Below are positions 22,579-34,746 of a stretch of DNA of 64,000 nucleotides, in pieces (position 1 is the first letter of the stretch; each line of letters starts with the position of its first letter). Under the pieces are notes generated by a model that saw only the letters and a program-made list of their open reading frames with translations, made no database searches and was not told where the DNA came from. The position numbers and the translations under genes are program-made. Source of the DNA: Chelydra serpentina (lineage: Eukaryota; Chordata; Testudines; Chelydridae); NCBI GenBank assembly GCA_037349315.1, contig JBAIAC010000001.1, positions 40,362,001-40,426,000 on the forward strand, in the 5' to 3' direction.

Positions 22579-23510
22579 GATCTCCTGGAGGGGAGATCCC
22601 CCCCAGGTAACCTTTTGGGAACAGAAAGTGGGGTGTCCAAAGGGATCTTACCAATCCAAAGCGCCCTATTGAAAGATGTTCCTGCTGCGCTTGTAAGAGA
22701 TAAAACTGTCTCTTCAAGGCAAGAGGGAAAAAAATCTCTGCATGGGTGAAGCTTCACAAGGGAGTGGGGTCCAGCCCAGAGAAATTCCAGAGGGAGGGGC
22801 CGAGGGCAGGCATGGTTGCAGTGCACCCTTTCCTTGCTAAAGCCTCAAACACATGCCTGAATTAAAAGTCTTCTCCAAAGAGGCAGAAGAATCTGCATCA
22901 GAGTGCCTACCAGGGTGCACAAAGAAATAGGAAAATGCAGTAGACACTAAACAAGCTAAATCGTGTGAACAAAGCTGGTCCACCATGGATTTTCTGTTAA
23001 TCTTGTGTCTTTTTCTAATTCATCTATGAGTTAAAACAAAGGAATTAATACTAGTGGTAAACTCTTTAAAGATGTGGGACATGCCTGATTTGAGGAAGAA
23101 ACTGTTGTACATGCTAGGGATGGTGACAACACAGCCCCACAAGCAGGTTACTTTTCAGCCTATACCTGTAAACAGACTGGAAGCTTGGCACAGCAGCAAA
23201 AGCATAACTGGCCCATGCTTCTGTGTAGAAGGGGAAACTGAGGCACACCACCTCATGGCATTGGTGGCTAAATAACTTTAACACTTTAACAGATATTGCT
23301 GTCTGCATTCTTTTAGCAATACTACACCCCAACCTGTTTTCAGCCACCAGGGGACCAGGAACCCCAAAACTTGCTAGAACACTTATGAATGACATCATAT
23401 GGTTTAAAGGTACTGAAAGGGAGTGTGACCAAAGACAAACTGGGATTTTACATGTACTGCCTCCACCGTGGACAGTGTCCAAGTCTCTGGCAGTAAATTC
23501 AGGAGGAGGG

Positions 23511-24729
23511 TGTGACGGTGCACCCCATAAGGCTTTATGGAAATATGCTTATGAATGTATATATGACGTAACTGGAATATGTTTTATGCTACATATGCCA
23601 TGTAACATATCTCTGTAAAGGTTATGATCTCCTGAATCTATTCCTCCTATTTGTATGCATGTATCATTTTTCTGTTTGAAGTTATGAATATTGGCTGTGT
23701 ACTTGCTTGATTTTTAGTAGACTTAGTAAAGCATTTGGTCAGCTTCTTGAGAAAGGAATGTGCAAATTAAGTACCCAGTCAAGAAACACTTAATGAACAA
23801 TGGATCTTGGAAGACTCCAATCCACATAAGAAGTCTTCCTGGAGACATTCAAGATAGCATGTGGGTAATGGCTGCTGCCTGTAAAATCTGAGTCATACAT
23901 GGACATGTGACTTGCCCATGTGACTCCAAAACTCCATTTTGGAGCTGGACTTTGCATAGGAGAGAGGATGGGGTCTCCACTCACAAGAGAAAGTCTATTT
24001 AAACCCCTGGGAGAGCCCTCCATTTTGTCTTCAGCTGGCTCAAGAGATAGCTTCTCCGCCCCCAAAGGATACCTGAAAGAAACTGGAACAAAGGACAGCA
24101 ACTACAGGGGGTGTGAGTGATTGTTGGACCCAGATTAGAAGGAGACTAGTCTGTAAAAGGAAGCTTATTGGAACATCTCTGACGGTTAGGTTTTATCTGT
24201 ATTCAGTTTTCTTACTGTATTAGGTATAGGCTTGCGTATTTTATTTTATTTTGCTTGGTAATTCACTTTGTTCTCTCTGTTACTACTTGGAACCACTTAA
24301 ATCCTACTTTCTTTATTTAATAAAATCACTTTTTACTTATTAATTAACCCAGAGCAAGTATTAATACCTTGGGTGGGGGAAAACAGCTGTGCAGATCTCT
24401 CTACCAGTGTTATAGAGGGCGAACAATTTATGAGTTTACCCTGTATAAGCTTTATACAAGGTAAAATGGATTTATTTGGGGTTTGGACCCTTTTGGGAGT
24501 TGAGCATCTGAGTGTTAAAGACAGGAACACTTCTTAAGCTGCTTTCAGTTAAGCCTGCAGTTTGTAGGACGTGGTTCAGACCTGGGTCTGTGTTTGTGGC
24601 CGGCAAGCGTGTCTGGCACAACCAGGCAGGGCTCTGGAGTTCCAAGCTGGCAGGGAAAGCAGGGGCAGAAATAGCCTTGGCACATCGGTTGACAGCCCCA
24701 AGGGGGTTTCTGTGATCCAACCTGTCACA
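23511..24729 (+). repeat. 3' LTR (1219 bp)
   Basis: It begins TGTGACGG and ends CTGTCACA, so the termini are inverted (TGTGAC/GTCACA). A polypurine tract aggaggaggg (23501-23510) sits directly before it, as needed for plus-strand priming. An AATAAA at about 24319-24324 (ttaataaaatca) is a likely polyadenylation signal. Confidence 0.88.
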
Positions 24730-24734
24730 AGGGA

Positions 24735-26870
24735 TTAGGTGGGTTTTAATTTAGTCTGTCTGAAAGAGCGAGATATGCAAAATTAATTCAGAATCCTGTA
24801 GTTCCATGACCGTGAATAAATACTACGCTTTTTCAGGGTACCTTTTTAAAAATAAAATTTTGGATTTTCTAATGAATCTGAGAAGTTTATTTTCATGCAT
24901 AAAACTGCAGAGAATAAGAAACTCCGATGTGTCTGACTTTGAAAAAGATTAAAACCTGAGAGACAGTGCTTCAGATCTGTCAGAGTACCTTTGTAAAGTA
25001 ATATGTGAAACCCATGGCACAGAGTATAGTATCTTTTACTACACACTCACACGCATGCACATGTGAAGAACAATAAATCAAACACTCAAAAGGAAGGAAA
25101 AGCCAGAATTAAGTTCACCTGTGCAGCTGATCAGATTATGTGTATGAAATACGATACAGCCTTTAATTACAAGATCACATACTATTTTTCCTATAGGACC
25201 CCTGCCTTATTTAGTGCACGGGACGGACTGGGCTCATTGAGCTAGTCTCAGTTCTCCCCCTGCACCTTGGTTCTCATCAGATTTGTCTCCCCTCTCCCTC
25301 ACCTCCTTCCCCCCACCCTCCTGGTTGCCAGTCCTTGCCTGATCAGTCCCACTCTCAACTCACTTGGTTCCCAGTACCAGTTTCCTTGCCTAACCAGTCA
25401 CAATCTCCCCACCTACCCCAAATCCCAGTACAAGTTTCTCTCTCTCCTCTGCCAGCCTCTAGTTCTACCCCCCTGGCTCCCTTTCTCAGTCTATTTCCTC
25501 GTACCCATCCCCGAGGTGTGTCTCTTATCCCCTCTGTATTCAAATCAGGTGGCTTCCTCCTCTGTGCTGCCTGGATCCATCAGGGCTGTTACTGACAGCA
25601 CAGGACCAAAAAAAAGAGTCTGTATTTTTCTCCCATCAGGTGCCTGTCCCCAGTTCAGCCTGCAGCAGCCAGGAACAGTAATTGCAGGAAAAGTCCTCCT
25701 CAGCCCAGGCTGGAGCATGCTCATGGAGAACAGAATTTTCCTAGATTTTAGCTGTTGAGCTTTAGCAGATCTCTACTGAGTATGTGGAAACTCTGGTTTT
25801 TCGAATGCTTTTAAATTGGCCAGATTTGGATGAATTTTCATGGGGTCAATCAAACGCATCCCTGACACATTGGCCACCCCTCTGTCAAATTTCAAGTCCC
25901 TGAACCAAAGCTGGAATGTGTGTGTGGGGGGGGACATTTTAGCTTCTAAAAGAAAAGGTCTCCAGAACTTTCTAAAAAGAAAGGGAAACATTTGTTTTTC
26001 TATCCTTTTCCTCGCAAACAGTTGGAGCATTTGGGCAGATATTTTCCAGAATGATTCAGCCTGAGGCAGACAACTGACATGGAAAATTTTCAGCCAGAAA
26101 AGTTAGTTTTCCAATGTTATAAACAACTGAAAATAAGGCCTTACAATGGGAAGTGTTGGCCAACCTTAAATAATAGGCAGTGCTACCAGCCCCGCCCTAT
26201 AATAGCACAAAGATGGGTCGTATCCCAAAGAGTTTGCAATCCTAATATATGGTGAGAAATATCAACTGGCTATAACGTACAGACATAGTATAACAAAAAG
26301 ACATAGTAACACTGAGACAGTTGTGATATAATAAGCAGTGGTCAGTGTAATAGTTTGCTGCCTTTACATGTGCTGAAGCACTAAATATCAAACCAGGCAC
26401 ATTACAGATGGGCCCTTTCTGATGCCATCTGAAAGGAAAGGGGAATGTAAGAATTTTTACCTGATATTAGTGGCACAAATAAATACACAATGTTGTGGAG
26501 TGCTTTAAAGGTTTTACTACCACCCTTTTGGGAAGACTTGTGCTTGGAACTCTTCTGCTTGGGAGTCATGTGGTCATTGTAAGCAAGTGACAAACACCAC
26601 ACCGAACCACAAATCCTTACATAAGGCCAGATTCTTCGCTGGAATAAATAGGGTAAATGCCAGCATATTCCATCTGATAATTTGGCCCATCTTCTTTCTT
26701 TTCTATTTATAATGTTTGATCTAACACCCACAATGGACTAAATGGGAAACATGAACTATTTTGTTTTCTTTGTTGAGAAAAAGAGATTAAGTAATTCACC
26801 TGGGTAAGATTTCGCTTTATAATTCCAGTTAAATTTGGCAGCAAGTCTCTAGTTTTCACTGTCTATGCTG
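24735..26870. other. Non-coding DNA, possible old repeat at 25780-26110
   Basis: No gene. A C/T-rich stretch (25260-25560) gives a chance 163-codon frame with no domain. The part around 25800-25920 ('aattggccagatttggatga', 'tttcaagtccctgaaccaa') looks like a dispersed turtle repeat, but I cannot name it. Confidence 0.4.
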
Positions 26871-26871
26871 T

Positions 26872-27189
26872 GGTGTCCAATAGAAATTCGATGCTAGCCG
26901 CACTTGTGGCTTTGAATTTTTCTTATTCACCACATTATAAAAAAGGATTTAAAAACATACTACAAATGACTTTTCAAATATCAATAATAAGTAGATATTA
27001 CAAAAAATATTAATAGGTACTGCTAACACAAAATTACTATATCCTAGCCACGTTAACAAGCTGTATATCAAAGCACCCAACCTGTCTTCCAGTACTGCTA
27101 TCTTCAATACACCAACGCATTGCTCATGCGTTAGCCACAATTCAATAGCCTATTCGCCACATGTGACTAGTGGCAAATGTATTGGATAC
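26872..27189. mobile_element. MER5/Charlie-like hAT MITE
   Basis: The left end, ggtgtccaatagaaattcga with 'agccgcac', and the right end, 'gccacatgtgactagtggc' with attggatac, are imperfect reverse complements. They match the gtccaatag...agccac pattern of the MER5/Charlie hAT group. The AT-rich middle encodes nothing. No exact target duplication was found. Confidence 0.6.
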
Positions 27190-27983
27190 TTTCTTGGTAT
27201 CACTGCCATCAGGATCAGAATGTATCAAGTTCAGACACCTCATGCACTGTTTGTCATGAAGGAGCTGACAGGAAGTGCAAAAATGGATTTACCTGTGACT
27301 TTCAAAGGGAAAACTGTTAGCTATTGACATTTTCCCACTAGCGCTAAGAGACTACTATATCCATTTGGCACTAGTACATAATTTATTAGCTAACCATTTT
27401 ATCAGAATCATGCTTCAGATTACTGGAAGCTTAACAGTGATTAATTTGAGTTTTGTAATATAGAGAAACTTACCCGTAATCATAGTTTGAATGAAATCAA
27501 CCTCTAAATCCAGACTTCTTCAAATGTCTATTTCTACTCATTGAGTTTCAATGGAGAGACTTCTCCAATCTAATCTGCATGCGTTAAAGAGTGTAATTAT
27601 AAAGCAATCCTTTATCCAGCAAGTTCAAATGCAAATATTGGCTCTTTGCTGAGTACAGGGATTGGTTTATGCAAGTGAATTGCAATTTAACTGAGACCAC
27701 TATGCTCTTACTGATTTACTTAATTTAATGTAATTATTATTTGGCTAATTATCCGGCAGAGTGACTTGTTCTCTTATTCATTAACAGGGAAATTTCTTCC
27801 CAGATACAGAATAAATGAAAACCCATCTATAAGCAGCACAAAAATACTGATTAGAAATAGACTGTGCTATCCAAAAAGGATAGTAATTATTTATTTTAAA
27901 AGATCTCTCTTATAAGAAAACTTTTGAGCTGGTAGAAATGAGTGTATTGTGAGCAAAGTGAATTACCCATCACCTTTAGAAAT
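27190..27983. other. AT-rich non-coding DNA
   Basis: No feature recognised. Confidence 0.5.
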
Positions 27984-28199
27984 GCAGTGTTGTTGTAGCA
28001 GTGTTGGTCTCAGGATGTTAGAGTGACAAGGTGGGTGAAGTAATATCTTTTATTGAACCAACTTCTGTTGGTGAGAGAGAAATTTTCGAGCTACACAGAG
28101 CTCTTCTTGAATGTTACAGCTAAATATGAGGTGGGACACATTGTTTAGCATACACCATTAACACACATTTCAAGGCACCATTAAAGGTGAAGTGGCCAG

Positions 28200-28957
28200 T
28201 TAACACTGGTCCTGTCATGGAGGGGGAAGACGGGAGGGGGAAGGGTTTAGTGGGTTATAGATTGTTGTGATAAGTCAAAAAACCAGAGTGTCTATTCGGT
28301 CCATGATTTTTAGTGTCTAGCAATGTTATGAATTTAAGCTCCCAGGCTCATCTTTTGAAGGTACCTCTGTAGATTTACCTTGAGGATGAGGACTGAGAGG
28401 CCAACTATACAGTGATCATTTGGTGAAAAGGGTTCACCCACAAGCGATAGGGTAGTTTTGTTTTTTATTTTTCTGTGTGAGATCATCTGAGAGTATAGTG
28501 ACTGGTTTCACCCGCACAGTTGTTATTGGGGCGTTTAGTGCACCGGATGTATGCACTTGTGATAGGCATGTGTAGGACCCATGAATCTTGAAAGGTGTGG
28601 TGTGGGGGATGTTGACCAACATAGCAGTGGAGATATGTCTGCAGGTTTTGCATCTGTTGTTCTGGCCTGGTGTGGTGCCACTTTGAGATGGTGTGTCCTA
28701 GTCTGTGGGGAGCTTGCTTCTGATGATGAGCTTGGAGGGGTTGGGAAGTTGTTTGAAGGCCAGAAGAGGGGGTTCAGGAAATATTTCTTGCAGGATGGGG
28801 TCCCTATAGAGTGTTGGTTGTAGCTGTTTAACGATACCCCATATGGTTTGCAGTCAGGGAGGTAGGTGACAATTATGGGTGTGCAGTCAGAGGGGGTTTT
28901 ATTTCTGTATTGCAGGAGGTTATTTCTGTATATTTGAGTGGCCATTCCATGATGCAA
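28200..28957 (-). pseudogene. PLE linker and GIY-YIG-type endonuclease remnant
   Basis: On the minus strand, the frame ending near 28535 includes TPIIVTYLPDCKPYG, a reverse-transcriptase-to-linker block of PLE proteins. An overlapping frame (28434-28622) has IHGSYTCLSQVH, which corresponds to the GSF/YTC entry to the endonuclease. Further left, other frames give LSVLILKVNLQR, the C-terminal block. The endonuclease core itself is too mutated to assign its residues. Confidence 0.7.
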
Positions 28958-29104
28958 TCTACTTCTCTGGTGGAGTGTGCTTTCTTGATGAAGGCAGTTT
29001 TAAGTGTGCTAAGGTGTATATCCCAGACTTTCTCCTCCGAGCATATCCTGTGGTATCTGAGTGCTTGGAGCTAGATACCAGATTCCTTGGTGTGTTTGGG
29101 GTGG

Positions 29105-29419
29105 CTACTGGATCTGTGAAGATAGGTGTGGTGATCTGTGGGTTTTCTCGTATGTAGTTGTCTGTAGGGTTCCATTGCTGAAGCTGATCATGGTGTCCAG
29201 GAAGTTGATGCTAGTGTGAGACTCTTCTAGAGAGAGTTTAATGGAAGGGTGGTGGTTATTTAAGCTGTGCTGGAAATCTATGAGGGAGTTTAGGTCATCT
29301 GTCCAGATGATGAAAATATAATTGATGCATCTCAAAGCCAATGGTATACCTGTAGTACATATATTACAACAAACCTGCAACCCACTAACAATTCCCCCAC
29401 TGCCTTTTTTTCCCTCCAC
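29105..29419 (-). pseudogene. PLE reverse transcriptase remnant
   Basis: The block HPSIKLSLEESHTSINFLDT is characteristic of Penelope-type reverse transcriptase. The catalytic motif before it, normally R-Y/F-I-D-D-I-F, here reads RCINYIFIIWT (about 29300-29332, residues 30-40 of this open stretch). Both catalytic aspartates are therefore replaced by Asn and Tyr. The N-terminal part of the enzyme is missing. Confidence 0.85.
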
Positions 29420-29565
29420 TCCTTTCCTGTCCCCCTGTGACTGGACGGGTGTTAATGGGCCACTTTACCTTCAAATATGGTCCCTTGAAATGTGAGTTAA
29501 CTATTTATGCTAAACAACCTTTTCCATCTTCTATTTAGCTGTGACACTCTGCGTATGTTTCCTAG

Positions 29566-29600
29566 CCCTGAAGAAGAGCTCTGTGTAAGCTCAAAAGCTT
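29566..29600 (+). ncRNA. Hammerhead-ribozyme-like core in the PLE right terminus
   Basis: The order is CTGAAGA (29568-29574), a stem II with GAGCT pairing to AGCTC, then AAAA (29593-29596) where GAAA is expected, then gcttgtc. Hammerhead motifs are known in PLE terminal repeats. This copy has a changed GAAA box and a doubtful stem III, so it is a decayed motif, not a shown ribozyme. The left arm (about 28086-28114, minus strand) has a worse copy. Confidence 0.5.
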
Positions 29601-29657
29601 GTCTCTCACACCAACAGAAATTGGGCCAATAAAAGATATTACCTCACCCACCTTGTC

Positions 29658-31970
29658 AACCTTAGAAGGGGCAGCTTAGTTTGATAGTAGTCAGGCACAA
29701 AGCACCCTTCATGACTGGTATCTGTGCAGTTCGTCTCCCCCCTAAATCTGCCTTCCAATTTCTAGCATTGCCTTCTATTTTTCAAGCTATAATGTTTTTT
29801 ATATTGAATATAAAATAAGGTAATTTGGAAGAATATTTTCACAGTCGGTAACCATACTCATTGGCATAAATATAAGGCAATCCACAAACACAGAAAGAAT
29901 CAATAAAACCCAAAACATCTTAGAAGAGACAGCATGGAGAAAGACCAAAGCACCTGCACAGCAACAAGAACGACATTTGTTTGTGGCAGTTTTATAGGGA
30001 TGTAGCTAATAGAGGGAGTCCACTCATATAGTTCCTTTCATTTTATAGAGCTCTTCATAGAGATCCCAAAATGCTTTCCTATAAATTAAATACTTGCAAT
30101 TGGAAGACTCGCTGTAAACACACATATATGCCAACCCATTATGCTCTGAACAACAACTTGCATACAACAAACAATCTCAGTTTTTCATGGTCCATAAAAC
30201 AAAGACATTTTCATATTAATTCTTATTGCATTTCTTTGTAATCATGAGCACAGCTACTAGCCTTTCAGACCCAAGAATAAAATACTGTTCTTGAGGGATC
30301 TCCTCCTCCCCATTTTGAAGACAATGGTAGTTTTGCCACTGATGTCACTGGAAGGAGGATTGGACCCTAAAAGGAGTGACAAAGATCCAAAATGCCAGTC
30401 ACAACAAAATATTGCAGAGGATGAAAGATTTGAATTGTGCAAAATTCTCTGGGTTCCATGGTCTTTTTTTCTCTCACCCAATCTGTTCTAAACAGACTTT
30501 GTGAGGACTTCCTTTGAAGTGAGATTTAAAGTTCCAATGCCTTATCTAAGAACAGCAATCGGGGTGTACCTCCACAAACAGAGCAGTGATTATTCTCAAC
30601 AATAACTAAATATAGAAAAAGATACCAACATTCCATAACAGAATGACAAGGTGACAATTTGCGATAGATGAAATGTATAAAAAGGAAAAAAGTAAACAGC
30701 TAATCATGGTAATATCCTGTACAGCAAAATACTCGGATTCTACCTCAGAAAACTTCGTTTCATAGGTAGGAAACAAAATACTCAAAATGGGCCAGATTCA
30801 TCCTCCATTAAACTCCGTCATAACTACACTATAGCTTTCTACAGTCTTCTGGTTAAGGTCTGAATCTGATTCTTGCCTCTCCCATCTCAAGTTCACCTAG
30901 ACTACTGACGTATAGCTTGATCAGCCATTGATGGACATTCAACATGTAAGGTCACTTAATTTCTTTTTCTGAAAAATTTTCAGATAGGTATTGGGAAACT
31001 CTTAGAGATTACGTCTTATCCTAGTTCATATCAGTGAGTTTGAAATTGGCCCTTTGTGAATGAGACAGCATTCCATCCTACTGGTCTCAGAGGGATGATC
31101 AAAACCCTTTGACCTAAATGGTTGCTTTCTTATTTAGTTGCTTTGTTTATCCTTTAGGCCTATCCAGAATCACCATTTCTGGTAACTTTTAGTTGCTGAG
31201 CTGCCAGAGTGTTTTCATTTTGTTAGGGACCTAGTAAAACCAGTTTATATTAGGGAGCTCTTCAAGGCAAGTACTTTTGGGTTTTTTTATGTAGTTGTGC
31301 AACACCTAATGAAAGGGGGGCACTACTGTGAATGGGTCCTCTGAGTGCTACTGATGTGATCATGCTACAGTGAGATATGCCTGGTGTTCCTATGTAAACA
31401 GAAACTGAACGCAACAGTTCAGAGACCAGATAAAGAATTAAAATCATAATTACAAGGGATGGTCACATCCTTCCTCTGAGACCAGTTTTATTAATGTAAG
31501 TAACATTTTCAGTACCCTCAGACTCATGATCTATCATTTCTCATGGAGACAAATTAGATTAATATAAATGAGAATGACAGCAGATGTGCATGTACGAGAA
31601 AGAAACTTGGGTGTGGAACAAAGGACATCCCTCATAATGAGGTAAAGATGAGAGGAATGGCAGGTGAGTAATTAGAATCTACTTCATTATTAAACTAGGC
31701 ATGAAACTTCACTCTGGAATTTACCTGTAACTGACATTGGTGAACAGTGTTTGCTAATGAATTACTCTCTGGGAATGTGTGAATTGAGAGATTCCTTTAT
31801 CTGCCTAGCAGGACAGATAAGAGGGAAATGATAACCTTGTCGTTAAGGAACAGAGCTAAAAGTCAGAAAATCTGGTATCTAGTCAGGGCTCTGCTGGCAA
31901 ATGACTTAACCTCTCTGTCCCTGAGGTTCCCTTTCATAACAAGGAGATAATATTTCCCTACCTGACAGGG
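29658..31970. other. Non-coding DNA, no gene seen
   Basis: Nothing recognisable beyond scattered ancient-repeat phrases (e.g. 'gggccagattcatcctcc' near 30789). Confidence 0.5.
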
Positions 31971-31973
31971 ACA

Positions 31974-32365
31974 TTGTGGGTCTTAATTGTTGATAAATTG
32001 GAGAGGGTTCAGAGAACAGCCACGAGAATAACTAAAGGATTAGAAAACATGCCTTATAGTGATAGACTCAAAGTGCTCCATCTATTTAGTTTATGGAAGA
32101 GAAGGAAAAGGGGTGACGTAATTATAGTCTATAAGTATTTACATGAGGAATATTTCAAAATGGGCTCTTCAGACTAGCAGAGAGAAAAAATCACATGAGC
32201 CAATAGCTGGAAGTTGAAGTGAGACAAATTCAGACTGGAAATAAGGTGTAAATTATTAACAGTGAAGGTAATTAACCATTGGAACAATTGATGGTGGTGG
32301 ATTGTACCTCAATGAGCATTTTTAAATCAAGACTGAATGTTTTTCTAAAAGGTATGTTTTAACAA
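31974..32365 (+). pseudogene. CR1 LINE ORF2 C-terminal fragment
   Basis: [28 protein letters not shown] and [16 protein letters not shown] are the typical C-terminal block of CR1 ORF2, downstream of the reverse transcriptase. The remainder to about 32365 continues in broken frames. Unusually for CR1, the 3' tail with its short terminal repeats is missing, so this copy is cut at both ends. Confidence 0.88.
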
Positions 32366-32815
32366 TTATATTTGCCTCTTCTTTTTTTTTAAGCATTTAA
32401 GGTTCATATTTTCCAAAATTCTCTCTGAAACCACAAGAGCTAGAAACTTTTTTTAAAACGGAAGTTGAATTTTTCCATGTGATCATATGATTCCAGGAGC
32501 TGGGTCCAAAAAATGCCAAGTATCAGAAGACTCGTGATAAAATTGTGAGAGTTGGCAACACTGCTATTATGTGCTCAAACACTGTGGTAATGAAATGCCT
32601 ATAAATTAATATCTGTAATTCAGGCCTTGTCTTACTCACCTTTAGAAAAACTGCAGGAGCAGTATAAAAGGGTCCAGGAAACTATTTAAGGTTTATTTTG
32701 TGGGGGGTTTTTTAATGAAGGTAAAAATAAGGGGTTCATGTAAGGGGGAAGAAGAAGAAGTGGGCATAGACCTGTAGATCACAAGAACGCACATGGGATT
32801 TTTTCCCCCCCCCAA
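32366..32815. other. Spacer between two CR1 pieces
   Basis: Low-complexity A- and T-rich runs; nothing recognised. Confidence 0.5.
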
Positions 32816-34746
32816 AAAAAAATCCTACAAAAAGTGGAAACTAGGTCAAATTAAAAAGGATGAATATAAACAAATAACACAAGTATGTAGGGACAAAATT
32901 AGATAGGCCAAGGCACAAAATGGATCAAACTAGCTAGAGACATAAAGGATAACAAGAATTCTACAAATACATTAGAAGCAAGAGGAAAACCAAGGACAAG
33001 GTAGGACCATTACTCAATGGGGGGCAGGGAGGGCGGAATTAAAAACAGAAAATGTGGAAATGACAGAGGTGCTTAATGACGACTTTGTTTCAGTTTTCAC
33101 CAAGAAGGTTGGTGGTGATTGGACATCTAATATAGTGAATGTTAGTGAAAATGACATAGGATCAGAGGCTAAAATAGGAAAAGAACAAGTAAAATATTAC
33201 TTAGACAAGTTAGTTGTCTTCTAGTCACCAGCACCTGATGAAATGCATCCTAGAATACTCAAGGAGCTGACTGAGGAGATATCTGAGCCATTAGTGATTA
33301 TCTTTGAAAAGTCATGGAAGACAGAAACGATTCCAGAAGACTGGAAAAGGGCAAATATAGTGCCAATCTATAAAAAGGTAAATAAGGACAACCCAAGGAA
33401 TTACAGACCATTCAGCTTAACTTCTGTGCCTGGAAAGATAATGTAGCAAATAATTAAGCAATCAATTTGCAAACATCTAGAAGATAATAACGTGATAAAT
33501 AACAGTCAGCATGGATTTGTCAAGGACAAATCATGACAAACCAGCCTGATACCTTTCTTTGCCAGGGTAACAAGCCTTGTGGATTGGGGGGGGGGAGCGG
33601 TAGACAAGGTATATCTTGACTTTAGTAAAGCTTTTGATACTGTCTCACATGACCTTCTCATAAAGAAACTAGGGAAATACAACCTAGATGGACCTACTAT
33701 AAGGTGGGTGCAAAACTGGTTGGAAAACCATTCCCAGAGAGTAGTTATCAAGTGCTTCACAATCATGCTGGAAGGGCATAACGAGTGGGGTCCCACAGAG
33801 ATCAGATCTGGGTCCGGTTCTGTGCAATATCTTCATCAATGATTTAGATAATGGTAGAGAAAGTATACTTACAAAGTTTGTGGATGATTCCAAGCTGGAA
33901 GGGGTTTCAAATGCTTTGGAGGATAGGATTGATCTGGACAAACTGGAGAAATGGTCTGAAGTAAATAGGATGAAATTCAATAAGGACAAATGCAAAGTAC
34001 TCAACTTAGGAAGGAACAATCAGTTGCACATATACAAAGTGGGAAAAGACTTCCTAGGAAGGAGTACTGTGGAAAGGGATCTGGGGGTCATAGTGGATCA
34101 CAAGCTAAATATGAGTCAACAGTGTAATACTGTTGCAAAAAAGTAAACCTTATTCTGGGATGTATTAACAGGAGTGTTATAAACAAGATACGAGAAGTAA
34201 TTCTTCCACTCTACTTTGAGCTGATACTACCTCAGCTGGAGTTTTGTGTCCAGGTCTGGGTGCCACATTTCAGGAAAGATGTGGACAAATTGGAGAAAGT
34301 CCAGAGAAGAGCTACAAAAAATGATTTAAGGTCTAGAAAATGTGACCTATACAGGAAGATTGAAAAAACTGGGTTTGTTTAGTCTAGAAAAGAGAAGAAT
34401 GAGAGGGGACATAACTGTTTTCAAGTACATAAAAGGTTGTTACAAGGAGGAGAGGGAAAATTGTACTTCTTAACCTCTGAGGATAGGACAAGAATCAATG
34501 AGCTTAAATTGCAGGAAGGGAGGTTTAGGTTGGACATTAGGAAAAACTTCCTAACTCTCAGGGTGGTTAAGCACTGGAATAAATTGCCTAGGGAAGTTGT
34601 GGAACCTCCATCATTGGAGATTTTTAAGAGCACTTTAGACAAACACCTGTCAGGAATGGTCTAGATAATACTTAGTCCTGCCATGAGGCAGGGGACTGGA
34701 TTAGATGACCTCTCGAGGTCCCTTCCAGTCCTATGACTCTATGAAA
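32816..34746 (+). mobile_element. CR1 LINE, 5'-truncated, 3' end intact
   Basis: CR1 is the main LINE of turtles and copies itself by target-primed reverse transcription. This copy covers the second half of ORF2 in several frames. Recognised blocks are PRNYRPFSLTSVPGKIM, the first catalytic motif VYLDFSKAFDTVSHDLL (Asp intact), the second catalytic motif FVDD (about 33876-33887), then KCKVLNLGRNN and the C-terminal RINELKLQEGRFRLDIRKN, ending at a stop around 34662. Frameshifts and stops (for example at 33445) break it. The 3' tail, 'gattagatgacctctcgagg' and then 'tatgactctatgaa', matches the SINE at 6178-6360. Confidence 0.93.

Larger units (their letters stand above)
20560..24729 (+). mobile_element. 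Decayed Ty3/Gypsy-type LTR retrotransposon
   Basis: A 3' LTR (23511-24729) and the start of a 5' LTR (20560 to about 20740) share the opening tgtgacg.tgcacccca and about 180 bp after it. The outer flanks agggg (20555-20559) and aggga (24730-24734) match 4 of 5 bases, as expected for a target duplication. Inside are a gag remnant with a CCHC zinc knuckle and an aspartic protease remnant with a DTGA motif. Most of the 5' LTR, the gag N-terminus and all recognisable reverse transcriptase, RNase H and integrase sequence are gone. A hAT-like element sits between gag and protease. It cannot move by itself. Confidence 0.85.
27984..29657 (-). mobile_element. Penelope-like element, inverted termini, decayed
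   Basis: The ends are about 90 bp of inverted sequence: ggtgggtgaagtaatatctt at 28030 and its counterpart aagatattacctcacccacc near the right end. The minus strand between them reads as a Penelope-type reverse transcriptase followed by a degraded GIY-YIG-type endonuclease region. PLEs use both activities to copy themselves. Many stops and frameshifts make this copy dead. A hammerhead-ribozyme-like core lies in each terminal arm, better preserved in the right one. Confidence 0.85.

Noticed and set aside
25267..25758. 163-codon Pro/Ser/Leu-rich open frame
   Set aside because: It results from a C/T-rich stretch; an open frame on the opposite strand mirrors it.
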